From Craterilacuibacter sinensis (GTDB taxonomy: Bacteria > Pseudomonadota > Gammaproteobacteria > Burkholderiales > Chromobacteriaceae): a stretch of 64,000 bases of DNA. Numbering within the stretch: position 1 is the stretch's first letter; each line of letters opens with the position of its first letter. Location of the stretch: assembly GCF_009831765.1 (NCBI RefSeq), contig NZ_WSSB01000002.1, forward strand, positions 108,588-172,587, given 5' to 3'. A program made the translations under genes and the position numbers. The notes beneath the pieces were generated by a model. The model ran no database searches. It had not been told where the DNA came from and worked only from the letters and a program-made list of their open reading frames with translations. Below are positions 25,023 through 34,820 of this stretch, piece by piece.

Positions 25023-27305
25023 GTGAATTCGCGCTGCGGGAATAGTGCACGGCAAGGCCAAGATTATTCCTGTCAGTCCCCTTCCTCTTTCTCCAATGCC
25101 ATGTCGACGATAGAAAACGATTCCGCGGTCTGGGATGCTGATGCTCCTCACGCCGCCCGCGAGCTGAGCCCATGTCGTCAAAACATGATAAATGGACCTG
25201 CGGATATCAAGGCGAAGGACGTGATGCTGGGCGTCTTGCAGCAACGCGAAGCCAAATACCGGCAGATATTCAGCCATATGGCAGTTGGCGCGCTGCATTT
25301 CGACGCGGCAGGCGTGGTAACCGATTGCAATGACAGCCTGCTGCTGCACCTGAGCCTGCGCCGCGAGCAGGTACTTGGGTTGAGTCTGCTCTCGGTGAAT
25401 GACAGAAAGATGCTCTCCGCTGTTCAGGCGGTGTTGGCCGGGCAGCGCAGTGTGTATCAGGGTGATTACGAATCCACGCTGAACCACCGGGTGTTTGCCC
25501 TCAGGGTGGAGCTGATTCCCGTCATCGTGACCGGCCAGGTCTGTGGCGGCATTGCGCTGGTAGAAAACCTGAGCGGGCAGCGGCAGACCGAGCACGAATT
25601 ACGGGCTTCGCGCCAGCGCCAGCATTTGCTGCGCGAGCAGACTGCACTGGCGATGATAGAGTGGGACGCGCATTTTTGTGTGCGTGACTGGAATCCGGCG
25701 GCACAGAAAATATTTGGCCATAGCCGCGAGCAGGCGCTGGGTCGGCATGCGCACTTTATCCTGCCGGAGCCCGCTCGCCAGATGTTGAGCGAGGGGGTGC
25801 TGGAAGCCCTGCTTAAACAGCACGGGGGCTCACACAGCCAGAACGCCAACCTGACACGTGACGGCCGCATCATCGAGTGCGAGTGGTTCAATACCACCTT
25901 GGTCGACGAATCAGGATGCACCTTGGGGGTGATTTCGCTGGCTCAGGACGTGACCGAGCGCGAACAGACCGGGCGGCAACTGCGTTATCTGGCCCGGCAC
26001 GATTCGCTGACCGGCCTGATCAACCGCGCATCGCTGGCCGAGCAGTTTACCTCGGCCATTGCCGCCAGGATTCCTTCCCTGGCGCTGGTATTTATTGATC
26101 TGGATGGCTTCAAGCATATCAATGATACGCTGGGACACACGGTAGGCGATGCCCTGCTGTGCCTGCAGGCTCAGCGCTTGTCGGCGCAGGTCCGCCATAG
26201 CGATAGCGTCGCGCGTTTGGGCGGGGACGAATTCATCCTGCTATTGCCGGACAGTGATGCCGAGGATGCCGTTGCGCTGATTCAGCGCCTGAGCGAACAG
26301 CTGGCGCTGCCCTGTGCGGTGGAGGGGCACGATATCAGTGTGACTTCATCCATAGGCATCGCTCTGTATCCGCAGGATGGCAGCGACTTTGACACCCTGT
26401 TGCGCTGTGCCGATATGGCGATGTATCACGCCAAGCGCGATGGGCGGAATACCTGGCGTTGCTTCCAACCGGATCTGCTGGCCAGAAGTGCACGCCATTT
26501 GCAGCTGGAAAGCGCCTTGCGCCATGCTCAGGAGAGGGGTGAGCTCAGCCTGCATTACCAGCCGCAATATGATATTGCCAGTCGTCAGCTGATCGGACTG
26601 GAGGCGTTGCTGCGCTGGCAGCACCCCGGGCTGGGCTGGGTTTCCCCGCTAGAGTTTATTCCGGTTGCAGAAGAAAGCGGCATGATCATCGCGCTGGGCG
26701 ACTGGGTACTGCATCAGGCGCTGAGCCAGTTGTGCGACTGGCAGCAAGCCGGCTATTTGCCGGTCAGGGTGGCGGTCAATCTGTCGGCGGCCCAGTTCCA
26801 GCAGGCAAACCTGCCGCAGCAGATCGCCAGTTTGCTGGAGACATACCATCTTCCCGCCCGGCTGCTGGAGCTGGAGCTGACCGAGAGTGTCGCCATGCGC
26901 CGGCCGCAGGAAGCCGTGGCAATACTGGGTGCATTGGAGGCGATGGGGATCAAGGTCTCCATCGACGATTTCGGCACCGGTTATTCCTCGCTGAGCTATC
27001 TGAAGCGTTTGTCCCTGGAAACGCTGAAGATAGACCGCTCTTTTGTGACCGATATGGCGGATGATGCCGATGATCGGGCCATTGTCCAGGCCATCATCAG
27101 CCTGGCCAGAACGCTAGGCCTGAAGACGCTGGCTGAAGGCGTGGAGACAGCCGAACAGCTGCAATGGCTGCAGCAATACGGCTGTGACCGGGTACAGGGT
27201 TATTACTTCAGCCGTCCCTTGCCTGCTGGTGACGTACTTGCCTTGCTGACACGGCTTGATCCGCCGGACGAGAGCCTTCTGGCTGGCCGTTTGCGCCATG
27301 TCTGA
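25023..27305 (+). CDS. PAS-PAS-GGDEF-EAL cyclic-di-GMP protein
   Basis: A soluble 760-residue signalling protein. After a low-complexity N-terminus come two PAS-like domains (about 70-190 and 200-315), GGDEF (about 325-485) and EAL (about 500-750). The cyclase motif GGDEF is intact, with the product-inhibition RxxD site RHSD five residues before it. In the EAL domain the motifs LEALLRW, VNLSAAQF, ELTES, IDDFGTGYSS, LKIDRSF, EGVE and QGYYFSRP are all kept, so phosphodiesterase activity is plausible too. The start is uncertain: GTG at 25023 or ATG at 25101. Confidence 0.9.
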   Translation: MNSRCGNSARQGQDYSCQSPSSFSNAMSTIENDSAVWDADAPHAARELSPCRQNMINGPADIKAKDVMLGVLQQREAKYRQIFSHMAVGALHFDAAGVVTDCNDSLLLHLSLRREQVLGLSLLSVNDRKMLSAVQAVLAGQRSVYQGDYESTLNHRVFALRVELIPVIVTGQVCGGIALVENLSGQRQTEHELRASRQRQHLLREQTALAMIEWDAHFCVRDWNPAAQKIFGHSREQALGRHAHFILPEPARQMLSEGVLEALLKQHGGSHSQNANLTRDGRIIECEWFNTTLVDESGCTLGVISLAQDVTEREQTGRQLRYLARHDSLTGLINRASLAEQFTSAIAARIPSLALVFIDLDGFKHINDTLGHTVGDALLCLQAQRLSAQVRHSDSVARLGGDEFILLLPDSDAEDAVALIQRLSEQLALPCAVEGHDISVTSSIGIALYPQDGSDFDTLLRCADMAMYHAKRDGRNTWRCFQPDLLARSARHLQLESALRHAQERGELSLHYQPQYDIASRQLIGLEALLRWQHPGLGWVSPLEFIPVAEESGMIIALGDWVLHQALSQLCDWQQAGYLPVRVAVNLSAAQFQQANLPQQIASLLETYHLPARLLELELTESVAMRRPQEAVAILGALEAMGIKVSIDDFGTGYSSLSYLKRLSLETLKIDRSFVTDMADDADDRAIVQAIISLARTLGLKTLAEGVETAEQLQWLQQYGCDRVQGYYFSRPLPAGDVLALLTRLDPPDESLLAGRLRHV

Positions 27306-27308
27306 AGC

Positions 27309-27326
27309 GGGCGCCTTGCGGCGCCC
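27309..27326. terminator. Short GC-rich hairpin between GGDEF-EAL gene and proA
   Basis: Perfect stem GGGCGCC / GGCGCCC with a TTGC loop. It lacks a good T run, so termination is only probable. Confidence 0.45.
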
Positions 27327-27335
27327 GGCTTGTCT

Positions 27336-28598
27336 TTAGCTGCGGATCTGTCCGTCGCCCAGTACCACCCACTTCTGGCTGGTCAGCCCTTCGAGGCCGA
27401 CCGGGCCGCGCGCGTGGATCTTGTCGGTCGAGATGCCGATCTCGGCGCCCAAACCGTATTCGAAGCCGTCGGCAAAGCGGGTGCTGGCATTGACCATCAC
27501 CGAGCTGGAGTCCACCTCGCGCAGGAAGCGCCGTGCACGGCTGTAGTCTTCGGTCAGGATGGCGTCGGTGTGGTGGCTGCCGTAGTGGTTGATATGGGCG
27601 ATGGCGCTGTCCAGATCGTCGACTACGCGGATGGCGATAATCGCTGCCGCGTATTCGGTAAACCAGTCCTCCTCGCTCGCCGCGCCCACCTTGTCTGCGC
27701 CGACTATGGCGCGCGTGGCCGCGTCGCCGCGCATCTCCACCCCCTTGGCGGCATAGATGGCGCAAATCTGCGGCAGGAATTCGGCCGCTACCGCCTGATG
27801 CACCAGCAGCGTCTCCATGGTGTTGCAGGTGCCGTAGCGGTGGGTCTTGGCGTTGTCGCACACGGTCAGCGCCTTGGCGAGGTCAGCCTTTTCATCCACA
27901 TAGCTGTGGCAGTTGCCATCCAGATGCTTGATCACCGGCACGCGCGCCTCGGCGCTGATGCGTGCGATCAGCCCCTTGCCGCCGCGCGGCACGATCACAT
28001 CCACATACTCGGGCATGGTAATCAGCGCGCCGACGGCGGCGCGGTCGGTGGTTTCCAATACTTGCACGGCCGTTTGCGGCAGGCCGGCGGCTGCGAGGCC
28101 TTCATGCACGCAGGCGGCGATGGCCTGATTGCTGTGGAAGGCCTCCGACCCGCCGCGCAGGATGGTGGCGTTGCCGGATTTCAGGCACAGGCCGGCGGCG
28201 TCGGCAGTCACATTCGGCCGCGCCTCGTAGATGATGCCGACCACGCCCAGCGGTACGCGCATCTTGCCCAGCTGGATGCCGGACGGGCGATAGCAGAAAT
28301 CGTCCATCTCGCCGACCGGGTCGGGCAGGGTCGCGATCTGGCGCAGGCCTTCGGCCATCGAGGCGATGGTGCTCGCATTCAGGGTCAGGCGGTCGACCAT
28401 GGCCGGTGCCAGACCTTCCGCTACCGCCTGTTCGACATCGCGGCGGTTGGCGGCCAGCAGTTTTTCGCTATCGCGCTCGATGGCCGAGGCCATCGCTTCC
28501 AGCGCGGCGTTCTTCTGCCGGGTATCGGCGCGGGCAATCTCGCGGCTGGCCTGGCGTGCGGCCTGGCCGACGTTCTGCATGTATTCCTGAATGTCCAT
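27336..28598 (-). CDS. proA: Gamma-glutamyl phosphate reductase
   Basis: A 420-residue NADPH-dependent enzyme of proline synthesis that converts gamma-glutamyl phosphate to glutamate semialdehyde. The aldehyde-dehydrogenase-like fold shows [23 protein letters not shown]-type blocks, [17 protein letters not shown], and the catalytic-cysteine segment [15 protein letters not shown]. The C-terminus [27 protein letters not shown] is standard. The length matches the family. proB is not in the window. Confidence 0.96.
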   Translation of the reverse strand: MDIQEYMQNVGQAARQASREIARADTRQKNAALEAMASAIERDSEKLLAANRRDVEQAVAEGLAPAMVDRLTLNASTIASMAEGLRQIATLPDPVGEMDDFCYRPSGIQLGKMRVPLGVVGIIYEARPNVTADAAGLCLKSGNATILRGGSEAFHSNQAIAACVHEGLAAAGLPQTAVQVLETTDRAAVGALITMPEYVDVIVPRGGKGLIARISAEARVPVIKHLDGNCHSYVDEKADLAKALTVCDNAKTHRYGTCNTMETLLVHQAVAAEFLPQICAIYAAKGVEMRGDAATRAIVGADKVGAASEEDWFTEYAAAIIAIRVVDDLDSAIAHINHYGSHHTDAILTEDYSRARRFLREVDSSSVMVNASTRFADGFEYGLGAEIGISTDKIHARGPVGLEGLTSQKWVVLGDGQIRS

Positions 28599-28664
28599 GT
28601 TCTGAATTTCCGCTGGGTGATATGGCTTAAAGATTACCCCAGCTTGCAGACCCGCCGCCAGTCT

Positions 28665-30293
28665 CTAGCTGGCCGATGGTGGCTGGGCTGTGCTGCTGGC
28701 CGCTTGTGCCGGCGCGGCATACCAGTTTTCCTTGCTGACCAGCACGACCTCTTCGGGCTGGTTTTCGAAGTTGGGCGACATGATCTGTACGCCGAACTCG
28801 TTGAACACATCCAGAATCTGGCTGTGCAGTGCGGTTTTGACTGCCGGCGGCTTGGCGTCCAGCGGCATGCGTGTTTCCAGTTCGTATTCGATGTAAAAAT
28901 CCTGCAGATTCAGCTGGCGCACGATGGGGGCTTCGCTCTGATTCAGTCCCGCAGTGCGCCGTGCCGCCAGCTCCAGCATGGCGTGCACCTGACGCCATGG
29001 CGTGTCGTAACCGATGGTGATTTTGGTCGTCAGCGGCAGGCCGCGGTCGCCGGCCTGACGGGTGTAATTGATGACCTTGCCACCGACCACGACCGAGTTG
29101 GGCAGGGTGACTTCATTGCCGTGGCGGGTAATGATCTTGGTCGACAGGGTGCCCAGTTCGCTGACAAAACCATCCACATCGCCCACCTGTACCAGATCGC
29201 CCGGTTTGAGGGCGCGCGAGTAGACCAGCACCAGCCCGCTCATGGCATGAGTCATGATGCCGGTTGAGCCCAGCGTGACCATCAGGCCGAAAAACACGCT
29301 GATGCCCTTGAATGCATCCGAATTGGAGCCCGGCAGATAGGGGTAGGCGGCGGTCAGGGCAAACAGCCACAGGGCTAGCGAGGTCAGGCGGCGTGTGGCA
29401 CCGACGGTTTCCTGATACAGGCCGGGCAGGCTCAGACGCTGGCTTTCAACAGCATTAAACAGCAGGTCCAGCCCGCGTATGGTCAGCCGGGTCAGTAGAA
29501 AAATTACCGTGACCTTGACCAGCCCTGGCAGCGCGCCAAGGACGCTGTCGGCGATATTGGCCAGCAGATCGAACAGCGACTGCCCTATTTGCTGCCCCCA
29601 GGGACGGGTATAGGGGAAGCGGGTCAGCACGAAACTCAGCCACACATGCAAGAGCAGCAGCACACCGACCAAGGCCGACATATCGAGCAGGCGCTGCTCC
29701 AGCGTACGCAAAATGCCCTCGAAGTCCTGCCTGTCTTTCAGCCAGCGGTGCGCGCGTAGCGGGCGCTTGAGTACGCGCTCGACGGCGCGCCGGTGCAGGC
29801 GTTTAAGCCCCCATAGCGCCAGCGCCAGCGCCAGTGTTGCCGCCAGCGCCAGCGCGGCTGAGCGTGCGATCTGTTCCGGCGAGCTTTGTTCGAGATAAGT
29901 CAGGCGCAGCGTATTGAGCCGCTGCTGGACTTGCTGGGCGGTCGCTAGCAGATTGAGGTTATCGGAAGGATCAAGGTCTGCTTCGATGATGGAGAACAGC
30001 GGTTTGCCGTGAATGATGAAGCGCAGCCCCGCCACACCATTGCTTACAAATGGCGTGCTCATCACCGGTCTTTGCAGGTCGGCATCATCCAGCGCGGCAA
30101 TGCGCTGGCGTGCACGCTCGGCTCTTTGTGCCGGATTCACTTCGCCGAAATCGGCGCGGAAGGTAAATAGCATCTGATTGGCGATGGTCAGCGTCGCCGG
30201 TGTCGGAGCAGGGCCTGCTTCGGCCGGCCAGGCGACGGCAGGCAGCAGGGCAAGGATCAGGCTCAATAGTAATAACAGGCGGCGCATGGGCAT
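28665..30293 (-). CDS. MscS-family mechanosensitive ion channel
   Basis: A 542-residue channel protein larger than MscS itself. It has a signal peptide (cleavage near AWPAEA), a periplasmic N-domain of about 110 residues, several extra membrane segments (about 145-165, 200-225, 240-270 and 300-320), then the MscS core: the pore helix with Gly/Ala repeats (GLMVTLGSTGIMTHAMSGLVL), the beta domain LKPGDLVQVGDVDGFV, and the C-terminal vestibule. It probably releases solutes on membrane tension or hypo-osmotic shock. Confidence 0.9.
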   Translation of the reverse strand: MPMRRLLLLLSLILALLPAVAWPAEAGPAPTPATLTIANQMLFTFRADFGEVNPAQRAERARQRIAALDDADLQRPVMSTPFVSNGVAGLRFIIHGKPLFSIIEADLDPSDNLNLLATAQQVQQRLNTLRLTYLEQSSPEQIARSAALALAATLALALALWGLKRLHRRAVERVLKRPLRAHRWLKDRQDFEGILRTLEQRLLDMSALVGVLLLLHVWLSFVLTRFPYTRPWGQQIGQSLFDLLANIADSVLGALPGLVKVTVIFLLTRLTIRGLDLLFNAVESQRLSLPGLYQETVGATRRLTSLALWLFALTAAYPYLPGSNSDAFKGISVFFGLMVTLGSTGIMTHAMSGLVLVYSRALKPGDLVQVGDVDGFVSELGTLSTKIITRHGNEVTLPNSVVVGGKVINYTRQAGDRGLPLTTKITIGYDTPWRQVHAMLELAARRTAGLNQSEAPIVRQLNLQDFYIEYELETRMPLDAKPPAVKTALHSQILDVFNEFGVQIMSPNFENQPEEVVLVSKENWYAAPAQAASSTAQPPSAS

Positions 30294-30348
30294 GGTGTGC
30301 TCCCTTGATATGCATTAAACATGGCATATCCGCGCCGTGTTTTCCGGC

Positions 30349-31659
30349 TTAACGATGCCCCAGTGCCTGCTTGGCCCGGTGTACGCCCCACCAGACGCCC
30401 AGCGCGACCAGCGGAATGGATAGCCCGGTGAGCAGTTCGGCATTGAGGTGCACACCGGCGGCCTTCACCGCCTTGGCCGCGTAGCCTATCAGGCCGACTG
30501 CGTAATAAGTGAGCACACCGACCGACAAACCTTCGACTGTCTGTTGCAGGCGCAGCTGCAATTCGGCGCGCTTATCCATGCTGGCCAGCAGCGCTTTGTT
30601 CTGCTCCTCGTTAATCACCTCGACCCGGGTACGCAGCAAGGCGGTTGCGCGTTGCAAACGGGCCGTCAGTCTGTCCTGGCGCCGGCTGATGGTCAGGCAG
30701 GTATCCATCGCCGGCTCCAGACGGTGCGCCATGAATTCGCGGAACGGTTGCAGGCCGGGCAGGCGGCTTTCGCGCAACTCGCCTATGCGCCGCTCGACCA
30801 GCTGGTAATAGGCATGCGCTGCCGAAAAGCGGTACTGGCTTTGTGCAATCAGGTTTTCGGTCGCCGCCGAGAGCTGGCTGAGTTCGCCCAGCATGGTCGC
30901 GTCGTCGCTGTCGGGCTGGCTCATGCGTTCGGTGATGGCGCGCAAGGCAAGTCCCAGTTCGTCCAGCGTCTGCATTTGCGCCTTGGCCATGGGCAGCGCC
31001 AGCAGCGCCAGCATGCGGTAGGCTTCGATTTCAAACAGCCTTTGCAACATGCGCCCGCTTTGACGTGGCCCCATGTCGCGGTCTATCACCACCAGCCGCG
31101 AGAAACCACCAGCCAGACGCGAGTCGGGATGCAGGCGCAAGTCGGTATACACCACACCATTTCCGTCGCCGATTTCGGCACCGATCAGGCCATGGCCATC
31201 GAACCAGCGCCCGGCGATGGCGCGCGGAGAGTCCGGTATCGCGGCGGAGGATGGCAAGAGCAGGGCATGAATGCCGACCAGCGCCAGCCCTGGCAGGCTG
31301 GCAAGCCAAGCTTGGGGGATGGCATCCAGTGCGGTGGCTTCAAAATCCTGCGCCCCCTGGCCGTGTTGCACAAAGGTGTAGCGGGCAAACTCGGTATGCA
31401 GCGACCAGCGCAGCAGCAAACCATCCTTTTCGGCGCGGTAATGGGCCTGGCCACGGGTAGGCGGGGGAAAACCCAGTTGTCCGGTCAGTTGTTCCAGTGC
31501 TTCTTGCTGGCCGCCACTGTCGCGGTCAAAAAACAGCGTCAGCGTTGATAGTCGTGCCGGTGCCAGAATGGCCGCGGGTGGCCGGGCATGCGCTTCGTCA
31601 TTCAGTGCCTGGCGTAGCGGGTGCGCAGGGATCTGGTCGGGCCGGTATTGGGCATTCAA
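30349..31659 (-). CDS. DUF3422 family membrane protein
   Basis: A 436-residue protein (446 from the alternative ATG at 31689) matching DUF3422: N-terminal HPLRQALNDEAHARPP, a central block including IDRDMGPRQSGRMLQRLFEIEAYRMLALLALP, then a coiled-coil stretch and two C-terminal membrane segments (about 375-392 and 405-425). The TTG at 31659 is chosen because AAGGA lies 7 nt before it; the ATG ten codons upstream lacks such a site. The family's domain order, coiled coil then two spans, suggests a membrane-anchored protein. No function is established. Confidence 0.82.
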   Translation of the reverse strand: MNAQYRPDQIPAHPLRQALNDEAHARPPAAILAPARLSTLTLFFDRDSGGQQEALEQLTGQLGFPPPTRGQAHYRAEKDGLLLRWSLHTEFARYTFVQHGQGAQDFEATALDAIPQAWLASLPGLALVGIHALLLPSSAAIPDSPRAIAGRWFDGHGLIGAEIGDGNGVVYTDLRLHPDSRLAGGFSRLVVIDRDMGPRQSGRMLQRLFEIEAYRMLALLALPMAKAQMQTLDELGLALRAITERMSQPDSDDATMLGELSQLSAATENLIAQSQYRFSAAHAYYQLVERRIGELRESRLPGLQPFREFMAHRLEPAMDTCLTISRRQDRLTARLQRATALLRTRVEVINEEQNKALLASMDKRAELQLRLQQTVEGLSVGVLTYYAVGLIGYAAKAVKAAGVHLNAELLTGLSIPLVALGVWWGVHRAKQALGHR

Positions 31660-31778
31660 GAGGATTTCCTTTGTGAGCGGCTGGCGCATGAAAATATGTA
31701 GCCATATTGCATCGCAGGCCCGAGCGCTGGCAAGCCTGCTGCCCGGTGTGCACAAGGGCAGGTATTAAGAGGTGGCGC

Positions 31779-31828
31779 TTTATTTCTTTGTGGAATAAAA
31801 GTATTTCACAACAGTCTTTCTGGAAATA
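31779..31828. promoter_or_regulatory. Inverted repeats upstream of sbp, candidate CysB-type site
   Basis: TTTATTTC-TTTGT-GGAATAAA at 31779-31799 (7 of 8 paired) is followed by TATTTC at 31802-31807 and its exact complement GAAATA at 31823-31828. The AT-rich dyads sit 50-100 bp before the sulfate-binding-protein start, where a LysR-type activator such as CysB would act. The identification is by position, not by a consensus match. Confidence 0.4.
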
Positions 31829-31877
31829 AAGCTATCTGGGTATCCTGCTTGCAATCCGTACCGCCAAGGAAAATCCG

Positions 31878-32882
31878 ATGAAACGTCTTGCCCTGAAAAC
31901 ACTGACCGCCCTGCTGTTGTCGTCCGCCAGCGTCTCTGCCTTCGCCGACGTGACTTTGCTGAACGTCTCTTACGATGTGATGCGCGACTTCTACAAGGAC
32001 TACAACCCGGCCTTCCAGAAATACTGGAAAGCCAAGGATGGCGAGACGGTGACGCTGCAGCAGTCGCATGGCGGCTCGAGCAAGCAGGCGATGAGCGTGG
32101 TCAATGGCCTGCAAGCCGATGTGATCACGATGAATCAGGCGCCGGACATCAATATTCTGGCTGAGCGTGGCGCGCTGGTGCCCAAGGACTGGGCCAAGCG
32201 TCTGGCCAATAACAGCGTGCCGTTTACTTCGGCGACGGTGATTCTGGTGCGCAAGGGCAACCCTAAAGCCATTCGCGACTGGAAGGATCTGGCTCGCCCG
32301 GGGGTACAAGCCATTATTGCCAACCCCAAGACTTCGGGTAACGGCCGTTATGCCTATCTCGGCGCTTATGGCTGGGCGCTGAAGCAGCCCGGCGGCAATG
32401 ACGCGTCGGCCAAGGCCTTTGTTGGCAAGGTGTTTGGCAATGTGCCGGTACTGGACACCGGCGGCCGTGCCGCCACCACCACCTTTATGCAGCGCCAGAT
32501 CGGCGATGCACTGGTGACCTTCGAAAACGAGGCGGAAATGATTGCGCGCGAATTCGGTCGCGGCAGTTTCGAGATTGTTTACCCGACACTGACCGTGGCG
32601 GCCGAGAACCCGGTCGCCGTGGTGGACAAGGTGGTGGACAAGAAGGGCACCCGCAAGCAGGCCGAGGCCTATCTTGCCTACCTGTGGAGCAGCGAAGGCC
32701 AGACCCTGGCCGCACAGAACTATCTGCGCCCGCAAAACCCGCAGGTGCTGGCCAAGTTCGCCGGCCAGTTCCCGCCGGTGAGAACCTTTACCGTGGAAAA
32801 AGTATTCGGCAGCTGGGATGGCGCGATGAAGACCCACTTTGCCGATGGCGGCGTGTTTGACCAGATTTACACCAAAAAATAA
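31878..32882 (+). CDS. sbp: Sulfate-binding periplasmic protein
   Basis: A 334-residue periplasmic receptor of the sulfate/thiosulfate importer. The signal peptide ends SVSAFA (residue 24). The mature start DVTLLNVSYDVMRDFYKDYNPAF and the blocks QQSHGGSSKQA, NPKTSGNGRYAYL and TFENEAEMI are characteristic of Sbp/CysP, including the Ser/Gly residues that hydrogen-bond sulfate. It is the first gene of sbp-cysT-cysW-cysA. A 91-bp heptamer element separates it from the permease genes. Confidence 0.95.
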   Translation: MKRLALKTLTALLLSSASVSAFADVTLLNVSYDVMRDFYKDYNPAFQKYWKAKDGETVTLQQSHGGSSKQAMSVVNGLQADVITMNQAPDINILAERGALVPKDWAKRLANNSVPFTSATVILVRKGNPKAIRDWKDLARPGVQAIIANPKTSGNGRYAYLGAYGWALKQPGGNDASAKAFVGKVFGNVPVLDTGGRAATTTFMQRQIGDALVTFENEAEMIAREFGRGSFEIVYPTLTVAAENPVAVVDKVVDKKGTRKQAEAYLAYLWSSEGQTLAAQNYLRPQNPQVLAKFAGQFPPVRTFTVEKVFGSWDGAMKTHFADGGVFDQIYTKK

Positions 32883-32893
32883 GGCTTAAGAAT

Positions 32894-32984
32894 GGGATCA
32901 GGGACCAGGGATCAGGGACTCGGGAATGGGGCGCAGATCCCGGATCCCGGATCCCCAGTCCATGATGCCTGATCCCGGATTCCG
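32894..32984. repeat. Thirteen-unit heptamer element, G-rich arm then C-rich arm
   Basis: Thirteen consecutive 7-bp units in unbroken phase. The left arm is GGGATCA, GGGACCA, GGGATCA, GGGACTC, GGGAATG, GGGCGCA; the right arm is GATCCCG, GATCCCG, GATCCCC, AGTCCAT, GATGCCT, GATCCCG, GATTCCG. The arms are mutually complementary and can fold into a long hairpin. The element ends 3 bp before the cysT ATG and leaves it without a clear Shine-Dalgarno sequence. Confidence 0.88.
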
Positions 32985-32987
32985 AAT

Positions 32988-33824
32988 ATGACTTTTCTTG
33001 CCAAACGTTACAGCGTGCTGCCCGGCTTCGGCGTGTCGCTAGGCTATGCCATTTTCTGGCTGGGGCTGATCGTGCTGCTGCCGCTGGCGGCGCTGATCCT
33101 GAAGTCCTCCGAACTGGGCTGGGGCCCATTTTGGGAGACCGTCAGTGCGCCGCGTGTCGTGGCCTCTTTGCAGCTGTCTTTTGGCACGGCTGCGCTGGCA
33201 GCCTTGATCAATTGCGTGATGGGCTTTCTGGTGGCGTGGGTGCTGGTGCGCTACCGCTTTCCCGGCAAGCGTTTTGTCGATGCCTTGGTCGACTTGCCCT
33301 TTGCCTTGCCTACGGCTGTCGCGGGTATCGCGCTGACGACCATTTATGCGCCCAATGGCTGGCTGGGCCAGTATCTTGAACCGCTGGGCCTGAAGGTCGC
33401 GTTTACCCCGACCGGCATCGTGATTGCGCTGATTTTCGTCAGTCTGCCGTTTGTGGTGCGCACGGTGCAGCCGGTGCTGGAGGATCTGGAGGGCGAACTG
33501 GAAGAGGCGGCCACCTGTCTTGGCGCCGATCGCTGGCAGATTTTCCGCCGCGTAATTTTTCCGGCGACCTTACCGGCGCTGATGACCGGCTCTGCGATGG
33601 CTTTTGCCCGTGCCACCGGTGAATTCGGTTCGGTGATCTTTATCGCCGGCAATATTCCGCTGGTGTCTGAAATCGCGCCGCTGATCATTATCTCCAAACT
33701 CGAACAGTACGATTATCTGGGCGCGACCGCGGTGGCGGTAGTGATGCTGATGCTGTCGTTTAGCGTGCTGTTTGCGATCAACCTGTTGCAGTGGTGGACC
33801 AGTCGCCGCCACGGCATGAAGTGA
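32988..33824 (+). CDS. cysT: Sulfate ABC transporter permease CysT (CysU)
   Basis: A 278-residue inner-membrane permease. The N-terminal segment [22 protein letters not shown] and the membrane segment [19 protein letters not shown] are diagnostic for CysT; the EAA loop is [16 protein letters not shown]. It pairs with CysW. Initiation is odd: the ATG directly follows the heptamer element and only a weak GGA is available upstream. Confidence 0.95.
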   Translation: MTFLAKRYSVLPGFGVSLGYAIFWLGLIVLLPLAALILKSSELGWGPFWETVSAPRVVASLQLSFGTAALAALINCVMGFLVAWVLVRYRFPGKRFVDALVDLPFALPTAVAGIALTTIYAPNGWLGQYLEPLGLKVAFTPTGIVIALIFVSLPFVVRTVQPVLEDLEGELEEAATCLGADRWQIFRRVIFPATLPALMTGSAMAFARATGEFGSVIFIAGNIPLVSEIAPLIIISKLEQYDYLGATAVAVVMLMLSFSVLFAINLLQWWTSRRHGMK

Positions 33825-33832
33825 GGTGAGTC

Positions 33833-34708
33833 ATGGCGAGTCGTAGTCTACTGACCAGCGAGCAAGCCTGGGTGCGCTATGCGCTGACCACGTTTGCCCT
33901 GCTGTTCCTGCTGGTGTTTCTGCTGGTGCCGCTGGTATCGGTGTTCTGGGAAGCCCTGTCCAAGGGCTGGGAGCTATACGCTGCGGCGCTGACCGAGTAC
34001 GAGGCCTGGCAGGCGATCAAGCTGACGCTGATTGCCGCCGCCATCTCGGTGCCGCTGAACCTGGTGTTCGGCGTGGCGGCAGCGTGGGCGATTGCCCGCT
34101 TCGAGTTTCGCGGCAAGAGCCTGCTGACCACGCTGATCGACCTGCCGTTTTCGGTGTCGCCGGTGGTGGCCGGGCTGATGTACGTCCTGCTGTTTGGTAG
34201 TCATGGCTGGCTGGGCAACTGGCTGTCGGCACACGATATCCAGATCATCTTTGCCGTGCCTGGCATCGTGCTGGCCACCGTGTTCGTGACTTTCCCCTTT
34301 GTCGCCCGCGAGCTGATTCCGCTGATGCAGGCGCAGGGGCAGGATGAAGAACAGGCAGCCATCGTGCTGGGCGCCTCGGGTTTTGCCGCGTTCTGGCATG
34401 TGACCCTGCCCAATATCAAGTGGGGCCTGCTGTACGGGGTGATCCTGACCAATGCGCGTGCCATGGGCGAGTTCGGTGCGGTCAGCGTGGTATCCGGCCA
34501 TATCCGCGGCGAGACCAATACCATCCCGCTGCATGTCGAGATTCTGTACAACGAATACAACTTTGTCGGGGCTTTTGCCTGCGCTTCCATCCTCGCCATG
34601 CTGGCGCTGGTGACGCTGGCCATCAAGACGGTGATCGAGTGGCGCATCGAGCGTCAGCACGAGGCCTCGCTGGTCAGGACACAGCAGGCCAGAGCAGCAT
34701 TGGTGTAG
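33833..34708 (+). CDS. cysW: Sulfate ABC transporter permease CysW
   Basis: A 291-residue inner-membrane permease, partner of CysT. The typical [20 protein letters not shown] segment and the EAA loop ([19 protein letters not shown]) are present, followed by [20 protein letters not shown], a CysW signature. It begins 8 nt after the cysT stop with GAGGTGAG as ribosome-binding site. Confidence 0.95.
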   Translation: MASRSLLTSEQAWVRYALTTFALLFLLVFLLVPLVSVFWEALSKGWELYAAALTEYEAWQAIKLTLIAAAISVPLNLVFGVAAAWAIARFEFRGKSLLTTLIDLPFSVSPVVAGLMYVLLFGSHGWLGNWLSAHDIQIIFAVPGIVLATVFVTFPFVARELIPLMQAQGQDEEQAAIVLGASGFAAFWHVTLPNIKWGLLYGVILTNARAMGEFGAVSVVSGHIRGETNTIPLHVEILYNEYNFVGAFACASILAMLALVTLAIKTVIEWRIERQHEASLVRTQQARAALV

Positions 34709-34710
34709 AA

Positions 34711-34807
34711 GGGATAGGGGTCCGGGGTGCGGAGCCCGCAGTGTGGCTGGCAACAACAGGCAGGCAGATAACAAGGACGGATCCCGGCTCGCGAGTCCCG
34801 GATCCCG
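34711..34807. repeat. Heptamer-phased element between cysW and cysA
   Basis: The left arm has GGGATAG, GGGTCCG, GGGTGCG, GAGCCCG (34711-34738). The right arm, after 41 bp of other sequence, has GATCCCG, GCTCGCG, AGTCCCG, GATCCCG (34780-34807). The unit GATCCCG is identical to that of the sbp-cysT element. Confidence 0.75.
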
Positions 34808-34820
34808 CAAGGAACACAGC

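Noticed and set aside
27330-29267. 645-codon open frame antisense to proA and the MscS-type gene
   Set aside because: It spans two real genes and the gap between them; no domain is recognisable.
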